Shown here: positions 13,097 to 27,300 of the stretch, one piece after another
Layout: every line of letters starts with the position of its first letter
Position numbering within the stretch: position 1 is the stretch's first letter
DNA from: Colletes latitarsis
Lineage: Eukaryota; Arthropoda; Insecta; Hymenoptera; Colletidae
DNA length: 64,000 bases
Assembly: GCF_051014445.1 (NCBI RefSeq)
Contig: NW_027488377.1
Span: 3,596,001-3,660,000, forward strand
Reading direction: 5' to 3'
Notes under the pieces: generated by a model
What the model was told of the DNA's origin: nothing
The model's database searches: none
What the model saw: only the letters and a program-made list of their open reading frames with translations
Made by a program: the position numbers and the translations under genes

Positions 13097-16000
13097 TAGT
13101 ATGAGCCTGATGAGGGCGAATCCCAGACCTATCTCAGACCTAACTTGCGTTATCCTCTAAAATATTGATCGAAACCTGGTTTAATTGACTGTTTCAGCGT
13201 GGTACCACATTACTACGTGATCCAATCCAGAAATAGCCCAGGATCTAGGCATGAAGTATGAGAAATATGCGAAAGTATGAGCCTGACGAGGGCAAATCCT
13301 AGACCTAACCCAGACCTAACATGCGTTATCCTCTAAAATATTTATCATGACCAGGTTTAATTGATTGTTTCAGTGTGGTCCCACACTACTACGTGATCCA
13401 AACCAGAAGTAACCCAGGATCCCTTCAACAAGTATGTGAAAATGCGAAAGTATGAGTCTGATGAGTGAAAATCCCAGGCCTAACCTAGACCTAACATGCG
13501 TTATCCTCAAAAATATTGATCGAAACCTGGTTTAATCGACTGTTTCAATGTGCTACCACATTACTACGCGACCCACACCAGAAAAAACTCAGGATCTGTT
13601 CAACAAGTATGTGAAAAACGCGAAAGTATGAGCCTGATGAGTGAAAATCCCAGACGTAACCTAGACCTAACATGCATTATCCTCAAAAATATTGATCGAA
13701 ACCAGGTTTAATCGACTGTTTCAGTGAGGTACCACATTACTACGTGATCCAAACCAGAAAAAACCCAGGATCAGTTCAACAATTAAGTGGAAAACGCGTT
13801 AGTATGAGCCTGATGAGGGCAAATCCCAGACCTATCCCAGACCTAACTTGCGTTATCCTCTAAAATATTGATCCAAACCAGGTTTAATTGACAGTTTCAG
13901 TGTGGTACCACATTACTACGAGATCCAAACCAGAAATAGCCCAGGATCTAGCCATGAAGTATGAGATATATGCGAAAGTATGAGCCTGACGAGGGCAAAT
14001 CCTAGAACTGACCCAGACCTAACATGCGTTATCCTCCAAAATATTTATCATGACCAGGTTTAATTGAATGTTTCAGTGTGGTCCCACATTACTACGTGAT
14101 ACAAACCAGAAAAAACCCAGGATCCGTTCAACAAGTATGTGACGAATGCGAAAGTATGAGTCTGATGAGTGAAAATCCCAGGCCTAACCTAGACCTAACA
14201 TGCGTTATCCTCAAAAATATTGATCGAAACCTGGTTTAATCGACTGTTTCAGTGTGGGACCACATTACTACGTGACCCAAACCAGAAAAAACCCAGGATC
14301 CGTTCAACAAGTATGTGAAGAATGCGAAAGTATGAGTCTGATGAGTGAAAATCCCAGGCCTAACCTAGACCTAACATGCGTTATCCTCAAAAATATTGAT
14401 CGAAACCTGGTTTAATCGACTGTTTCAATGTGGTACCACATTACTACGCGACCCACACCAGAAAAAACTCAGGATCTGTTCAACAAGTATGTGAAAAACG
14501 CGAAAGTATGAGCCTGATGAGTGAAAATCCCAGACGTAACCTAGACCTAACATGCGTTATCCTCAAAAATATTGATCGAAACCTGGTTTAATCGACTGTT
14601 TCAGTGTGGTTCCACATTACTACGTGATCCAATCCAGTAAAAACCCAGGATCCGTTCAACAAGTATGTGAAGAATGCGAAAGTATGAGTCTGATGAGTGA
14701 AAATCCCAGGCCTAACCTAGACCTAACATGCGTTATCCTCAAAAATATTGATCGAAACCTGGTTTAATCGACTGTTTCAGTGTGGTACCTCATTACTATG
14801 TGATCCAAACCAGAAAATAACCCAGGATCTGTTCAACGAGTATGTGAAGTGTGCGAAAGTATGAGTCTGATGAGGGCAAATCCCAGACCTAACATGCGTT
14901 ATCCTCTAAAATATTTATCAAGACCAGGTTTAATTGATTGCTTCAGTGTGGTCCCTCATTACTACGTGATCCAAACCAGAAAAAACCCAGGATCCGTTCA
15001 AAAAGTATGTGAAGAATGCGAAAGCATTAGTCTGATGAGTGAAAATCCCAGACTTAACCTAGACCTAACATGCGTTATCCTCTAAAATATTGATGGAAAC
15101 CAGGTTTATTTGACTGTTTCAGTGTTGTACTTCATTACTACTGGATGCAATCCAGAAACAGCCCAGGATCTAGCCATGAAGTATGAGAAATATGCGAAGG
15201 AATGAGCCTGATCAGAGCAAATCCCAGACCTAACCTAGACCTAACATGAATTATCCTCTAATATATTGATCGAAACCAGGTTTAATTGACTGTTTCAGTG
15301 TGGTACCACATTACTACATGATCCAAACCAGTAAAAACCCAGGATCCGTTCAACAAGTATGTGAAGAATGCGAAAGTATGAGTCTGATGTGTGAAAATCC
15401 TCGGCCTAACCTAGACCTAACATGCGTTATCCTCAAAAATATTGATCGAAACCAGGTTTAATCGACTGTTTCAGTGTGGTACCACATTACTGCGTGATCC
15501 AAACCAGAAAAAAACCCATGATCTGTTCAACAGGTATGTGAAGTATGCGAAAATATGAGTCTGATGAGGGCAAATCCCAGGCCTAAACTAGACATAACTT
15601 TCGTTATCCTCTAAAATATTGATCGAAACCAGGTTTGATTGACTGTTTTAGTGTGGTACCACTTTACTACGTGATCCAAAGCAGAAAAAACCCTCGATCA
15701 GGTCAACATGCATGTTAAAACTGCGAAAGTATGAGCCTGATGAGGGCAAATCCCAGACCAATCCCAGACCTAACATGCGTTATCCTCAAAAATATTAATC
15801 GAAACCAGGTTTAGTCGACTGTTTCAGTGTGGTCCCACATTACTACGTGATCCAAACCAGAAAAAACCCAGGATCAGTTCAACAAGTATGTGAAAAACGC
15901 GAAAGTATGAGCCTGATGAGGGCGAATCCCAGACCTATCCCAGACCAAACTTGCGTTTTCCTCTAAAATATTGATCGAAACCAGGTTTAATTGACTGTTT

Positions 16001-16581
16001 CAGCGCGGTACCACATTACTACGTGACACAATCCAGAAACAGCCCAGGATCTAGCCATGAAGTATGTGAAAAACGCGAAAGTATGAGCCTGATGAGGGCA
16101 AATCCCAGACCTATCCCAGACCAAACTTGCGTTATCCTCTAAAATATTGATCGAAACCAGGTTTAATCGACTGTTTCAGTGTGGTACCACATTGCTACGT
16201 GATCCAAACCAGAAAAAACCCAGGATCAGTTCAACAAGTATGTGAAAAACGCGAAAGTATGAGCCTGATGAGTGCGAATCCCAGACCTATCCCAGACCTA
16301 ACTTGCGTTATCCTCTAAAATATTGATCGAAACCAGGATTAATTGACTGTTTCAGCGTGGTACCAAATTACTACGTGATACAATCCAGAAACAGCCCAGG
16401 ATCTAGCCATGAAGTATGAGAAATATGCGAAAGTATGGGCCTGATGAGGGCAAATCCTAGACCTAACCCAAACCTAACATGCGTTATCCTCTAAAATATT
16501 GATCGAAACCAGGTTTAGTGGACTGCTTCAGTGTGGTACCACTTCACTACGTGATCCAAACCAGAAAAAACCCAGGATCAG
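13097..16581. repeat. Block X, copy B
   Basis: This is the second copy of the 20-monomer block. Against copies A and C it has private states: six A's rather than five near 14,110, ctagacctaac rather than ctagaccaaac near 13,485, gactgtttcaatgtgct rather than gactttttcaatgtgct near 13,540, and aaactagac rather than aaacaagac near 15,583. Near its right end it instead shares accaaattactacg and gtttagtggactgc with copy C against A. The junction to D is near 16,582. Confidence 0.9.
14774..14939. repeat. Short 166-bp monomer in X copy B
   Basis: This is the counterpart of the monomer at 4,753-4,918, with the same loss of one 11-bp cccagacctat unit. Confidence 0.85.
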
Positions 16582-19500
16582 TTCAACAAGTATGTGAAGA
16601 ACGCGAAAGTATGAGCCTGATGAGGGCGAATCCCAGACCTATCCCAGACCAAACTTGCGTTATCCTCTAAAATATTGATCGAAACCAGGTTTAATTGACT
16701 GTTTTAGCGTGGTACCACATTACTACGTGATACAATCCAGAAACAGCCCAGGATCTAGCCATGAAGTATGTGAAAAACGCGAAAGTATGAGCCTGATGAG
16801 GGCAAATCCCAGACCTATCCCAGACCAAACTTGCGTTATCCTCTAAAATATTTATCAAGACCAGGTTTAATTGATTGTTTCAGTGTGGTCCCACATTACT
16901 GCGTGATCCAAACCAGAAAAAACCCAGGATCCGTTCAACAAGTATGTGAAGAATGCGAAAGTATGAGTCTGATGAGTGAAAATCCCAGACCTACCCTGGA
17001 CCTAACATGCGTTATCCTCAAAAATATTGATCGAAACCTGGTTTAATCGACTGTTTCAGAGTGGTACTACATTACTACGTGACCCCAACCAGAAAAAACC
17101 CAGGACCTGTTCAACAAGTATGTGCAAAACGCGAAAGTATGAGCCTGATGAGGGCAAATCCCAGACCTATCCCAGACCAAACTTGCGTTATTCTCTAAAA
17201 TATTGATCGAAACCAGGTTTAATCGACTGTTTCAGTGTGGTACCACATTGCTACGTGATCCAATCCAGAAAAAACCCAGGATCAGTTCAACAAGTATGTG
17301 AAAAATGCGAAAGTATGACCCTGATGAGGGCAAATCCCAGACCTATCCCAGACATAACTTGCGTTGTCCTCTAAAATATTGATGGAAACCAGATTCCATT
17401 GACTGTTTCAGTGTGGTACTACATTACTACGTGATGCAATCCAGAAAAAGCCCAAGATCTAGCCATCAAGTATGAGAAATATTCGAAAGAATGAGCCTGA
17501 TGAGAGCAAATCCCAGACCTAACCTAGAACTAACATGCGTTATCCTCTAAAATATTGATCGAAACCAGGTTTAATGGACTGCTTCAGTGTGGTACCACTT
17601 CACTACGTGATCCAAAGCAGAAAAAACCCTCGATCAGGCCAACATGTATGTTAAAACTGCGAAAGTATGAGTCTGATGAGTGAAAATCCCCGGCCTAACC
17701 TAGACCTAACATGCGTTATCCTCAAAAATATTGATCGAAACCAGGTTTAATTGACCGTTTCAGTGTGGTACCACATTACTACCTGATCCAATCCAGAAAT
17801 AGCCCAGGATCTAGCCATGAAGTATGAGAAATATGCGAAAGAATGAGCCTGATGAGAGCAAATCCCAGACCTAACCTAGACCTAACATGAATTATTCTCT
17901 AAAATATTGTTCGAAACCAGGTTTTATGGACTGTTTCAGTGTGGTACCACATTACTACGTGATCCAAACAAGAAAAAACCCAGGATCTGTTCAACAAGTA
18001 TGTGAAAAATGCGAAAGTATGACCCTGATGAGGGCAAATCCTAGACGTAACCCAAACCTAACATGCGTTATCCTCAAAAATATTGATCGAAACCAGGTTT
18101 AATCGACTGTTTCAGTGTGGTACCACATTACTACGTGATCCAAACCAGAAAAAACACAGGATCCGTTGAACAAGTATGTGAAGAATGCGAAAGTATGAGT
18201 CTGATGAGTGAAAATCCCAGACCTAACCTAGTCCTAACATGCGTTATCCTCTAAAATACTGATGGAAACCAGGTTTATTTGACTGTTTCAGTGTTGTACT
18301 GCATTACTACTGGATGCAATCCAGAAAAAGCCCAGGATCTAGCCATCAAGTATGAGAAATATGGGAAAGAATGAGCCTGATGAGAGCAAATCCCAGACCT
18401 AACCTAGACCTAACATGAATTATTCTCTAAAATATTGATCGAAAACAGGTTTAATTGACTGTTTCAGTGTGGTCCCACATTACTACGTGATCCAAACCTG
18501 AACAAACCCAGGATCCGTTCAACAAGCATGTGAAGAATGCGAAAGTATGAGTCTGATGAGTGAAAATCCCAGGCCTAACCTAGACATAACATGCGTTATC
18601 CTCAAAAATATTGATCGAAACCTGGTTTAATCGATTGTTTCAGTGTGGTACCACATTACTATGTGATCCAAACCAGAAAATAACCCAGGATCTGTTCAAC
18701 AAGTATGTGAAGAACGCGAAAGTATGAGCCTGATGAGGGCGAATCCCAGACCTATCCCAGACCAAACTTGCGTTATCCTCTAAAATATTGATCGAAACCA
18801 GGTTTAATTGACTGTTTTAGCGTGGTACCACATTACTACGTGATACAATCCAGAAACAGCCCAGGATCTAGCCATGAAGTATGTGAAAAACGCGAAAGTA
18901 TGAGCCTGATGAGGGCAAATCCCAGACCTATCCCAGACCAAACTTGCGTTATCCTCTAAAATATTTATCAAGACCAGGTTTAATTGATTGTTTCAGTGTG
19001 GTCCCACATTACTGCGTGATCCAAACCAGAAAAAACCCAGGATCCGTTCAACAAGTATGTGAAGAATGCGAAAGTATGAGTCTGATGAGTGAAAATCCCA
19101 GACCTAACCTGGACCTAACATGCGTTATCCTCAAAAATATTGATCGAAACCTGGTTTAATCGACTGTTTCAGAGTGGTACTACATTACTACGTGACCCCA
19201 ACCAGAAAAAACCCAGGACCTGTTCAACAAGTATGTGCAAAACGCGAAAGTATGAGCCTGATGAGGGCAAATCCCAGACCTATCCCAGACCAAACTTGCG
19301 TTATTCTCTAAAATATTGATCGAAACCAGGTTTAATCGACTGTTTCAGTGTGGTACCACATTGCTACGTGATCCAATCCAGAAAAAACCCAGGATCAGTT
19401 CAACAAGTATGTGAAAAATGCGAAAGTATGACCCTGATGAGGGCAAATCCCAGACCTATCCCAGACATAACTTGCGTTGTCCTCTAAAATATTGATGGAA

Positions 19501-20832
19501 ACCAGATTCCATTGACTGTTTCAGTGTGGTACTACATTACTACGTGATGCAATCCAGAAAAAGCCCAAGATCTAGCCATCAAGTATGAGAAATATTCGAA
19601 AGAATGAGCCTGATGAGAGCAAATCCCAGACCTAACCTAGAACTAACATGCGTTATCCTCTAAAATATTGATCGAAACCAGGTTTAATGGACTGCTTCAG
19701 TGTGGTACCACTTCACTACGTGATCCAAAGCAGAAAAAACCCTCGATCAGGCCAACATGTATGTTAAAACTGCGAAAGTATGAGTCTGATGAGTGAAAAT
19801 CCCCGGCCTAACCTAGACCTAACATGCGTTATCCTCAAAAATATTGATCGAAACCAGGTTTAATTGACCGTTTCAGTGTGGTACCACATTACTACCTGAT
19901 CCAATCCAGAAATAGCCCAGGATCTAGCCATGAAGTATGAGAAATATGCGAAAGAATGAGCCTGATGAGAGCAAATCCCAGACCTAACCTAGACCTAACA
20001 TGAATTATTCTCTAAAATATTGTTCGAAACCAGGTTTTATGGACTGTTTCAGTGTGGTACCACATTACTACGTGATCCAAACAAGAAAAAACCCAGGATC
20101 TGTTCAACAAGTATGTGAAAAATGCGAAAGTATGACCCTGATGAGGGCAAATCCTAGACGTAACCCAAACCTAACATGCGTTATCCTCAAAAATATTGAT
20201 CGAAACCAGGTTTAATCGACTGTTTCAGTGTGGTACCACATTACTACGTGATCCAAACCAGAAAAAACACAGGATCCGTTGAACAAGTATGTGAAGAATG
20301 CGAAAGTATGAGTCTGATGAGTGAAAATCCCAGACCTAACCTAGTCCTAACATGCGTTATCCTCTAAAATACTGATGGAAACCAGGTTTATTTGACTGTT
20401 TCAGTGTTGTACTGCATTACTACTGGATGCAATCCAGAAAAAGCCCAGGATCTAGCCATCAAGTATGAGAAATATGGGAAAGAATGAGCCTGATGAGAGC
20501 AAATCCCAGACCTAACCTAGACCTAACATGAATTATTCTCTAAAATATTGATCGAAAACAGGTTTAATTGACTGTTTCAGTGTGGTCCCACATTACTACG
20601 TGATCCAAACCTGAACAAACCCAGGATCCGTTCAACAAGCATGTGAAGAATGCGAAAGTATGAGTCTGATGAGTGAAAATCCCAGGCCTAACCTAGACAT
20701 AACATGCGTTATCCTCAAAAATATTGATCGAAACCTGGTTTAATCGATTGTTTCAGTGTGGTACCACATTACTATGTGATCCAAACCAGAAAATAACCCA
20801 GGATCTGTTCAACAAGTATGTGAAGAACGCGA
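16582..20832. repeat. HOR D, two copies in tandem (first X-D-D unit)
   Basis: Two copies of the 2,113-bp 12-mer follow block X. Positions 17,757-19,869 correspond to 1-2,113 at an offset of exactly 17,756 bp, and 19,870-20,832 continue that correspondence. Internally, matching frames lie at 16,831 and 18,944, and at 17,887 and 20,000, each 2,113 apart. With block X copy B this completes a unit of about 7,736 bp (44 monomers). Confidence 0.92.
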
Positions 20833-23800
20833 AAGTATGAGCCTGATGAGGGCGAATCCCAGACCTATCTCAGACCTAACTTGCGTTATCCTCTAAAATA
20901 TTGATCGAAACCTGGTTTAATTGACTGTTTCAGCGTGGTACCACATTACTACGTGATCCAATCCAGAAATAGCCCAGGATCTAGGCATGAAGTATGAGAA
21001 ATATGCGAAAGTATGAGCCTGACGAGGGCAAATCCTAGACCTAACCCAGACCTAACATGCGTTATCCTCTAAAATATTTATCATGACCAGGTTTAATTGA
21101 TTGTTTCAGTGTGGTCCCACACTACTACGTGATCCAAACCAGAAGTAACCCAGGATCCCTTCAACAAGTATGTGAAAATGCGAAAGTATGAGTCTGATGA
21201 GTGAAAATCCCAGGCCTAACCTAGACCAAACATGCGTTATCCTCAAAAATATTGATCGAAACCTGGTTTAATCGACTTTTTCAATGTGCTACCACATTAC
21301 TACGCGACCCACACCAGAAAAAACTCAGGATCTGTTCAACAAGTATGTGAAAAACGCGAAAGTATGAGCCTGATGAGTGAAAATCCCAGACGTAACCTAG
21401 ACCTAACATGCATTATCCTCAAAAATATTGATCGAAACCAGGTTTAATCGACTGTTTCAGTGAGGTACCACATTACTACGTGATCCAAACCAGAAAAAAC
21501 CCAGGATCAGTTCAACAATTAAGTGGAAAACGCGTTAGTATGAGCCTGATGAGGGCAAATCCCAGACCTATCCCAGACCTAACTTGCGTTATCCTCTAAA
21601 ATATTGATCCAAACCAGGTTTAATTGACAGTTTCAGTGTGGTACCACATTACTACGAGATCCAAACCAGAAATAGCCCAGGATCTAGCCATGAAGTATGA
21701 GATATATGCGAAAGTATGAGCCTGACGAGGGCAAATCCTAGAACTGACCCAGACCTAACATGCGTTATCCTCCAAAATATTTATCATGACCAGGTTTAAT
21801 TGAATGTTTCAGTGTGGTCCCACATTACTACGTGATACAAACCAGAAAAACCCAGGATCCGTTCAACAAGTATGTGACGAATGCGAAAGTATGAGTCTGA
21901 TGAGTGAAAATCCCAGGCCTAACCTAGACCTAACATGCGTTATCCTCAAAAATATTGATCGAAACCTGGTTTAATCGACTGTTTCAGTGTGGGACCACAT
22001 TACTACGTGACCCAAACCAGAAAAAACCCAGGATCCGTTCAACAAGTATGTGAAGAATGCGAAAGTATGAGTCTGATGAGTGAAAATCCCAGGCCTAACC
22101 TAGACCTAACATGCGTTATCCTCAAAAATATTGATCGAAACCTGGTTTAATCGACTGTTTCAATGTGGTACCACATTACTACGCGACCCACACCAGAAAA
22201 AACTCAGGATCTGTTCAACAAGTATGTGAAAAACGCGAAAGTATGAGCCTGATGAGTGAAAATCCCAGACGTAACCTAGACCTAACATGCGTTATCCTCA
22301 AAAATATTGATCGAAACCTGGTTTAATCGACTGTTTCAGTGTGGTTCCACATTACTACGTGATCCAATCCAGTAAAAACCCAGGATCCGTTCAACAAGTA
22401 TGTGAAGAATGCGAAAGTATGAGTCTGATGAGTGAAAATCCCAGGCCTAACCTAGACCTAACATGCGTTATCCTCAAAAATATTGATCGAAACCTGGTTT
22501 AATCGACTGTTTCAGTGTGGTACCTCATTACTATGTGATCCAAACCAGAAAATAACCCAGGATCTGTTCAACGAGTATGTGAAGTGTGCGAAAGTATGAG
22601 TCTGATGAGGGCAAATCCCAGACCTAACATGCGTTATCCTCTAAAATATTTATCAAGACCAGGTTTAATTGATTGCTTCAGTGTGGTCCCTCATTACTAC
22701 GTGATCCAAACCAGAAAAAACCCAGGATCCGTTCAAAAAGTATGTGAAGAATGCGAAAGCATTAGTCTGATGAGTGAAAATCCCAGACTTAACCTAGACC
22801 TAACATGCGTTATCCTCTAAAATATTGATGGAAACCAGGTTTATTTGACTGTTTCAGTGTTGTACTTCATTACTACTGGATGCAATCCAGAAACAGCCCA
22901 GGATCTAGCCATGAAGTATGAGAAATATGCGAAGGAATGAGCCTGATCAGAGCAAATCCCAGACCTAACCTAGACCTAACATGAATTATCCTCTAATATA
23001 TTGATCGAAACCAGGTTTAATTGACTGTTTCAGTGTGGTACCACATTACTACATGATCCAAACCAGTAAAAACCCAGGATCCGTTCAACAAGTATGTGAA
23101 GAATGCGAAAGTATGAGTCTGATGTGTGAAAATCCTCGGCCTAACCTAGACCTAACATGCGTTATCCTCAAAAATATTGATCGAAACCAGGTTTAATCGA
23201 CTGTTTCAGTGTGGTACCACATTACTGCGTGATCCAAACCAGAAAAAAACCCATGATCTGTTCAACAGGTATGTGAAGTATGCGAAAATATGAGTCTGAT
23301 GAGGGCAAATCCCAGGCCTAAACAAGACATAACTTTCGTTATCCTCTAAAATATTGATCGAAACCAGGTTTGATTGACTGTTTTAGTGTGGTACCACTTT
23401 ACTACGTGATCCAAAGCAGAAAAAACCCTCGATCAGGTCAACATGCATGTTAAAACTGCGAAAGTATGAGCCTGATGAGGGCAAATCCCAGACCAATCCC
23501 AGACCTAACATGCGTTATCCTCAAAAATATTAATCGAAACCAGGTTTAGTCGACTGTTTCAGTGTGGTCCCACATTACTACGTGATCCAAACCAGAAAAA
23601 ACCCAGGATCAGTTCAACAAGTATGTGAAAAACGCGAAAGTATGAGCCTGATGAGGGCGAATCCCAGACCTATCCCAGACCAAACTTGCGTTTTCCTCTA
23701 AAATATTGATCGAAACCAGGTTTAATTGACTGTTTCAGCGCGGTACCACATTACTACGTGACACAATCCAGAAACAGCCCAGGATCTAGCCATGAAGTAT

Positions 23801-24316
23801 GTGAAAAACGCGAAAGTATGAGCCTGATGAGGGCAAATCCCAGACCTATCCCAGACCAAACTTGCGTTATCCTCTAAAATATTGATCGAAACCAGGTTTA
23901 ATCGACTGTTTCAGTGTGGTACCACATTGCTACGTGATCCAAACCAGAAAAAACCCAGGATCAGTTCAACAAGTATGTGAAAAACGCGAAAGTATGAGCC
24001 TGATGAGGGCGAATCCCAGACCTATCCCAGACCTAACTTGCGTTATCCTCTAAAATATTGATCGAAACCAGGATTAATTGACTGTTTCAGCGTGGTACCA
24101 AATTACTACGTGATACAATCCAGAAACAGCCCAGGATCTAGCCATGAAGTATGAGAAATATGCGAAAGTATGAGCCTGATGAGGGCAAATCCTAGACCTA
24201 ACCCAAACCTAACATGCGTTATCCTCTAAAATATTGATCGAAACCAGGTTTAGTGGACTGCTTCAGTGTGGTACCACTTCACTACGTGATCCAAACCAGA
24301 AAAAACCCAGGATCAG
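20833..24316. repeat. Block X, copy C
   Basis: This third copy opens the second X-D-D unit. It aligns with copy A at a constant 17,756 bp to about 23,960, sharing A's five-A tract and its gaccaaac, gactttttcaatg and aaacaagac states. It aligns with copy B at 7,735-7,736 bp. Near 24,346 it has gaaagttttgagcc where B has gaaagtatgagcc, a one-base insertion that restores the 7,736 offset. Confidence 0.9.
22509..22674. repeat. Short 166-bp monomer in X copy C
   Basis: This is the third instance of the monomer lacking one 11-bp subrepeat, at the position expected from 4,753-4,918. Confidence 0.85.
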
Positions 24317-27300
24317 TTCAACAAGTATGTGAAGAACGCGAAAGTTTTGAGCCTGATGAGGGCGAATCCCAGACCTATCCCAGACCAAACTTGCGTTATC
24401 CTCTAAAATATTGATCGAAACCAGGTTTAATTGACTGTTTTAGCGTGGTACCACATTACTACGTGATACAATCCAGAAACAGCCCAGGATCTAGCCATGA
24501 AGTATGTGAAAAACGCGAAAGTATGAGCCTGATGAGGGCAAATCCCAGACCTATCCCAGACCAAACTTGCGTTATCCTCTAAAATATTTATCAAGACCAC
24601 GTTTAATTGATTGTTTCAGTGTGGTCCCACATTACTGCGTGATCCAAACCAGAAAAAACCCAGGATCCGTTCAACAAGTATGTGAAGAATGCGAAAGTAT
24701 GAGTCTGATGAGTGAAAATCCCAGACCTAACCTGGACCTAACATGCGTTATCCTCAAAAATATTGATCGAAACCTGGTTTAATCGACTGTTTCAGAGTGG
24801 TACTACATTACTACGTGACCCCAACCAGAAAAAACCCAGGACCTGTTCAACAAGTATGTGCAAAACGCGAAAGTATGAGCCTGATGAGGGCAAATCCCAG
24901 ACCTATCCCAGACCAAACTTGCGTTATTCTCTAAAATATTGATCGAAACCAGGTTTAATCGACTGTTTCAGTGTGGTACCACATTGCTACGTGATCCAAT
25001 CCAGAAAAAACCCAGGATCAGTTCAACAAGTATGTGAAAAATGCGAAAGTATGACCCTGATGAGGGCAAATCCCAGACCTATCCCAGACATAACTTGCGT
25101 TGTCCTCTAAAATATTGATGGAAACCAGATTCCATTGACTGTTTCAGTGTGGTACTACATTACTACGTGATGCAATCCAGAAAAAGCCCAAGATCTAGCC
25201 ATCAAGTATGAGAAATATTCGAAAGAATGAGCCTGATGAGAGCAAATCCCAGACCTAACCTAGAACTAACATGCGTTATCCTCTAAAATATTGATCGAAA
25301 CCAGGTTTAATGGACTGCTTCAGTGTGGTACCACTTCACTACGTGATCCAAAGCAGAAAAAACCCTCGATCAGGCCAACATGTATGTTAAAACTGCGAAA
25401 ATATGAGTCTGATGAGTGAAAATCCCCGGCCTAACCTAGACCTAACATGCGTTATCCTCAAAAATATTGATCGAAACCAGGTTTAATTGACCGTTTCAGT
25501 GTGGTACCACATTACTACCTGATCCAATCCAGAAATAGCCCAGGATCTAGCCATGAAGTATGAGAAATATGCGAAAGAATGAGCCTGATGAGAGCAAATC
25601 CCAGACCTAACCTAGACCTAACATGAATTATTCTCTAAAATATTGTTCGAAACCAGGTTTTATGGACTGTTTCAGTGTGGTACCACATTACTACGTGATC
25701 CAAACAAGAAAAAACCCAGGATCTGTTCAACAAGTATGTGAAAAATGCGAAAGTATGACCCTGATGAGGGCAAATCCTAGACGTAACCCAAACCTAACAT
25801 GCGTTATCCTCAAAAATATTGATCGAAACCAGGTTTAATCGACTGTTTCAGTGTGGTACCACATTACTACGTGATCCAAACCAGAAAAAACACAGGATCC
25901 GTTGAACAAGTATGTGAAGAATGCGAAAGTATGAGTCTGATGAGTGAAAATCCCAGACCTAACCTAGTCCTAACATGCGTTATCCTCTAAAATACTGATG
26001 GAAACCAGGTTTATTTGACTGTTTCAGTGTTGTACTGCATTACTACTGGATGCAATCCAGAAAAAGCCCAGGATCTAGCCATCAAGTATGAGAAATATGG
26101 GAAAGAATGAGCCTGATGAGAGCAAATCCCAGACCTAACCTAGACCTAACATGAATTATTCTCTAAAATATTGATCGAAAACAGGTTTAATTGACTGTTT
26201 CAGTGTGGTCCCACATTACTACGTGATCCAAACCTGAACAAACCCAGGATCCGTTCAACAAGCATGTGAAGAATGCGAAAGTATGAGTCTGATGAGTGAA
26301 AATCCCAGGCCTAACCTAGACATAACATGCGTTATCCTCAAAAATATTGATCGAAACCTGGTTTAATCGATTGTTTCAGTGTGGTACCACATTACTATGT
26401 GATCCAAACCAGAAAATAACCCAGGATCTGTTCAACAAGTATGTGAAGAACGCGAAAGTATGAGCCTGATGAGGGCGAATCCCAGACCTATCCCAGACCA
26501 AACTTGCGTTATCCTCTAAAATATTGATCGAAACCAGGTTTAATTGACTGTTTTAGCGTGGTACCACATTACTACGTGATACAATCCAGAAACAGCCCAG
26601 GATCTAGCCATGAAGTATGTGAAAAACGCGAAAGTATGAGCCTGATGAGGGCAAATCCCAGACCTATCCCAGACCAAACTTGCGTTATCCTCTAAAATAT
26701 TTATCAAGACCAGGTTTAATTGATTGTTTCAGTGTGGTCCCACATTACTGCGTGATCCAAACCAGAAAAAACCCAGGATCCGTTCAACAAGTATGTGAAG
26801 AATGCGAAAGTATGAGTCTGATGAGTGAAAATCCCAGACCTAACCTGGACCTAACATGCGTTATCCTCAAAAATATTGATCGAAACCTGGTTTAATCGAC
26901 TGTTTCAGAGTGGTACTACATTACTACGTGACCCCAACCAGAAAAAACCCAGGACCTGTTCAACAAGTATGTGCAAAACGCGAAAGTATGAGCCTGATGA
27001 GGGCAAATCCCAGACCTATCCCAGACCAAACTTGCGTTATTCTCTAAAATATTGATCGAAACCAGGTTTAATGGACTGCTTCAGTGTGGTACCACTTCAC
27101 TACGTGATCCAAAGCAGAAAAAACCCTCGATCAGGCCAACATGTATGTTAAAACTGCGAAAGTATGAGTCTGATGAGTGAAAATCCCCGGCCTAACCTAG
27201 ACCTAACATGCGTTATCCTCAAAAATATTGATCGAAACCAGGTTTAATTGACCGTTTCAGTGTGGTACCACATTACTACCTGATCCAATCCAGAAATAGC

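Noticed and set aside
27061..27070. An assembly error as the only explanation of the duplicated and deleted units
   Set aside because: The duplicates carry private substitutions and indels (A-tract length, gaaagttttgagcc, aaatatgag), so they are not simple copies made in assembly. Long-read confirmation is still desirable for the near-identical pairs.
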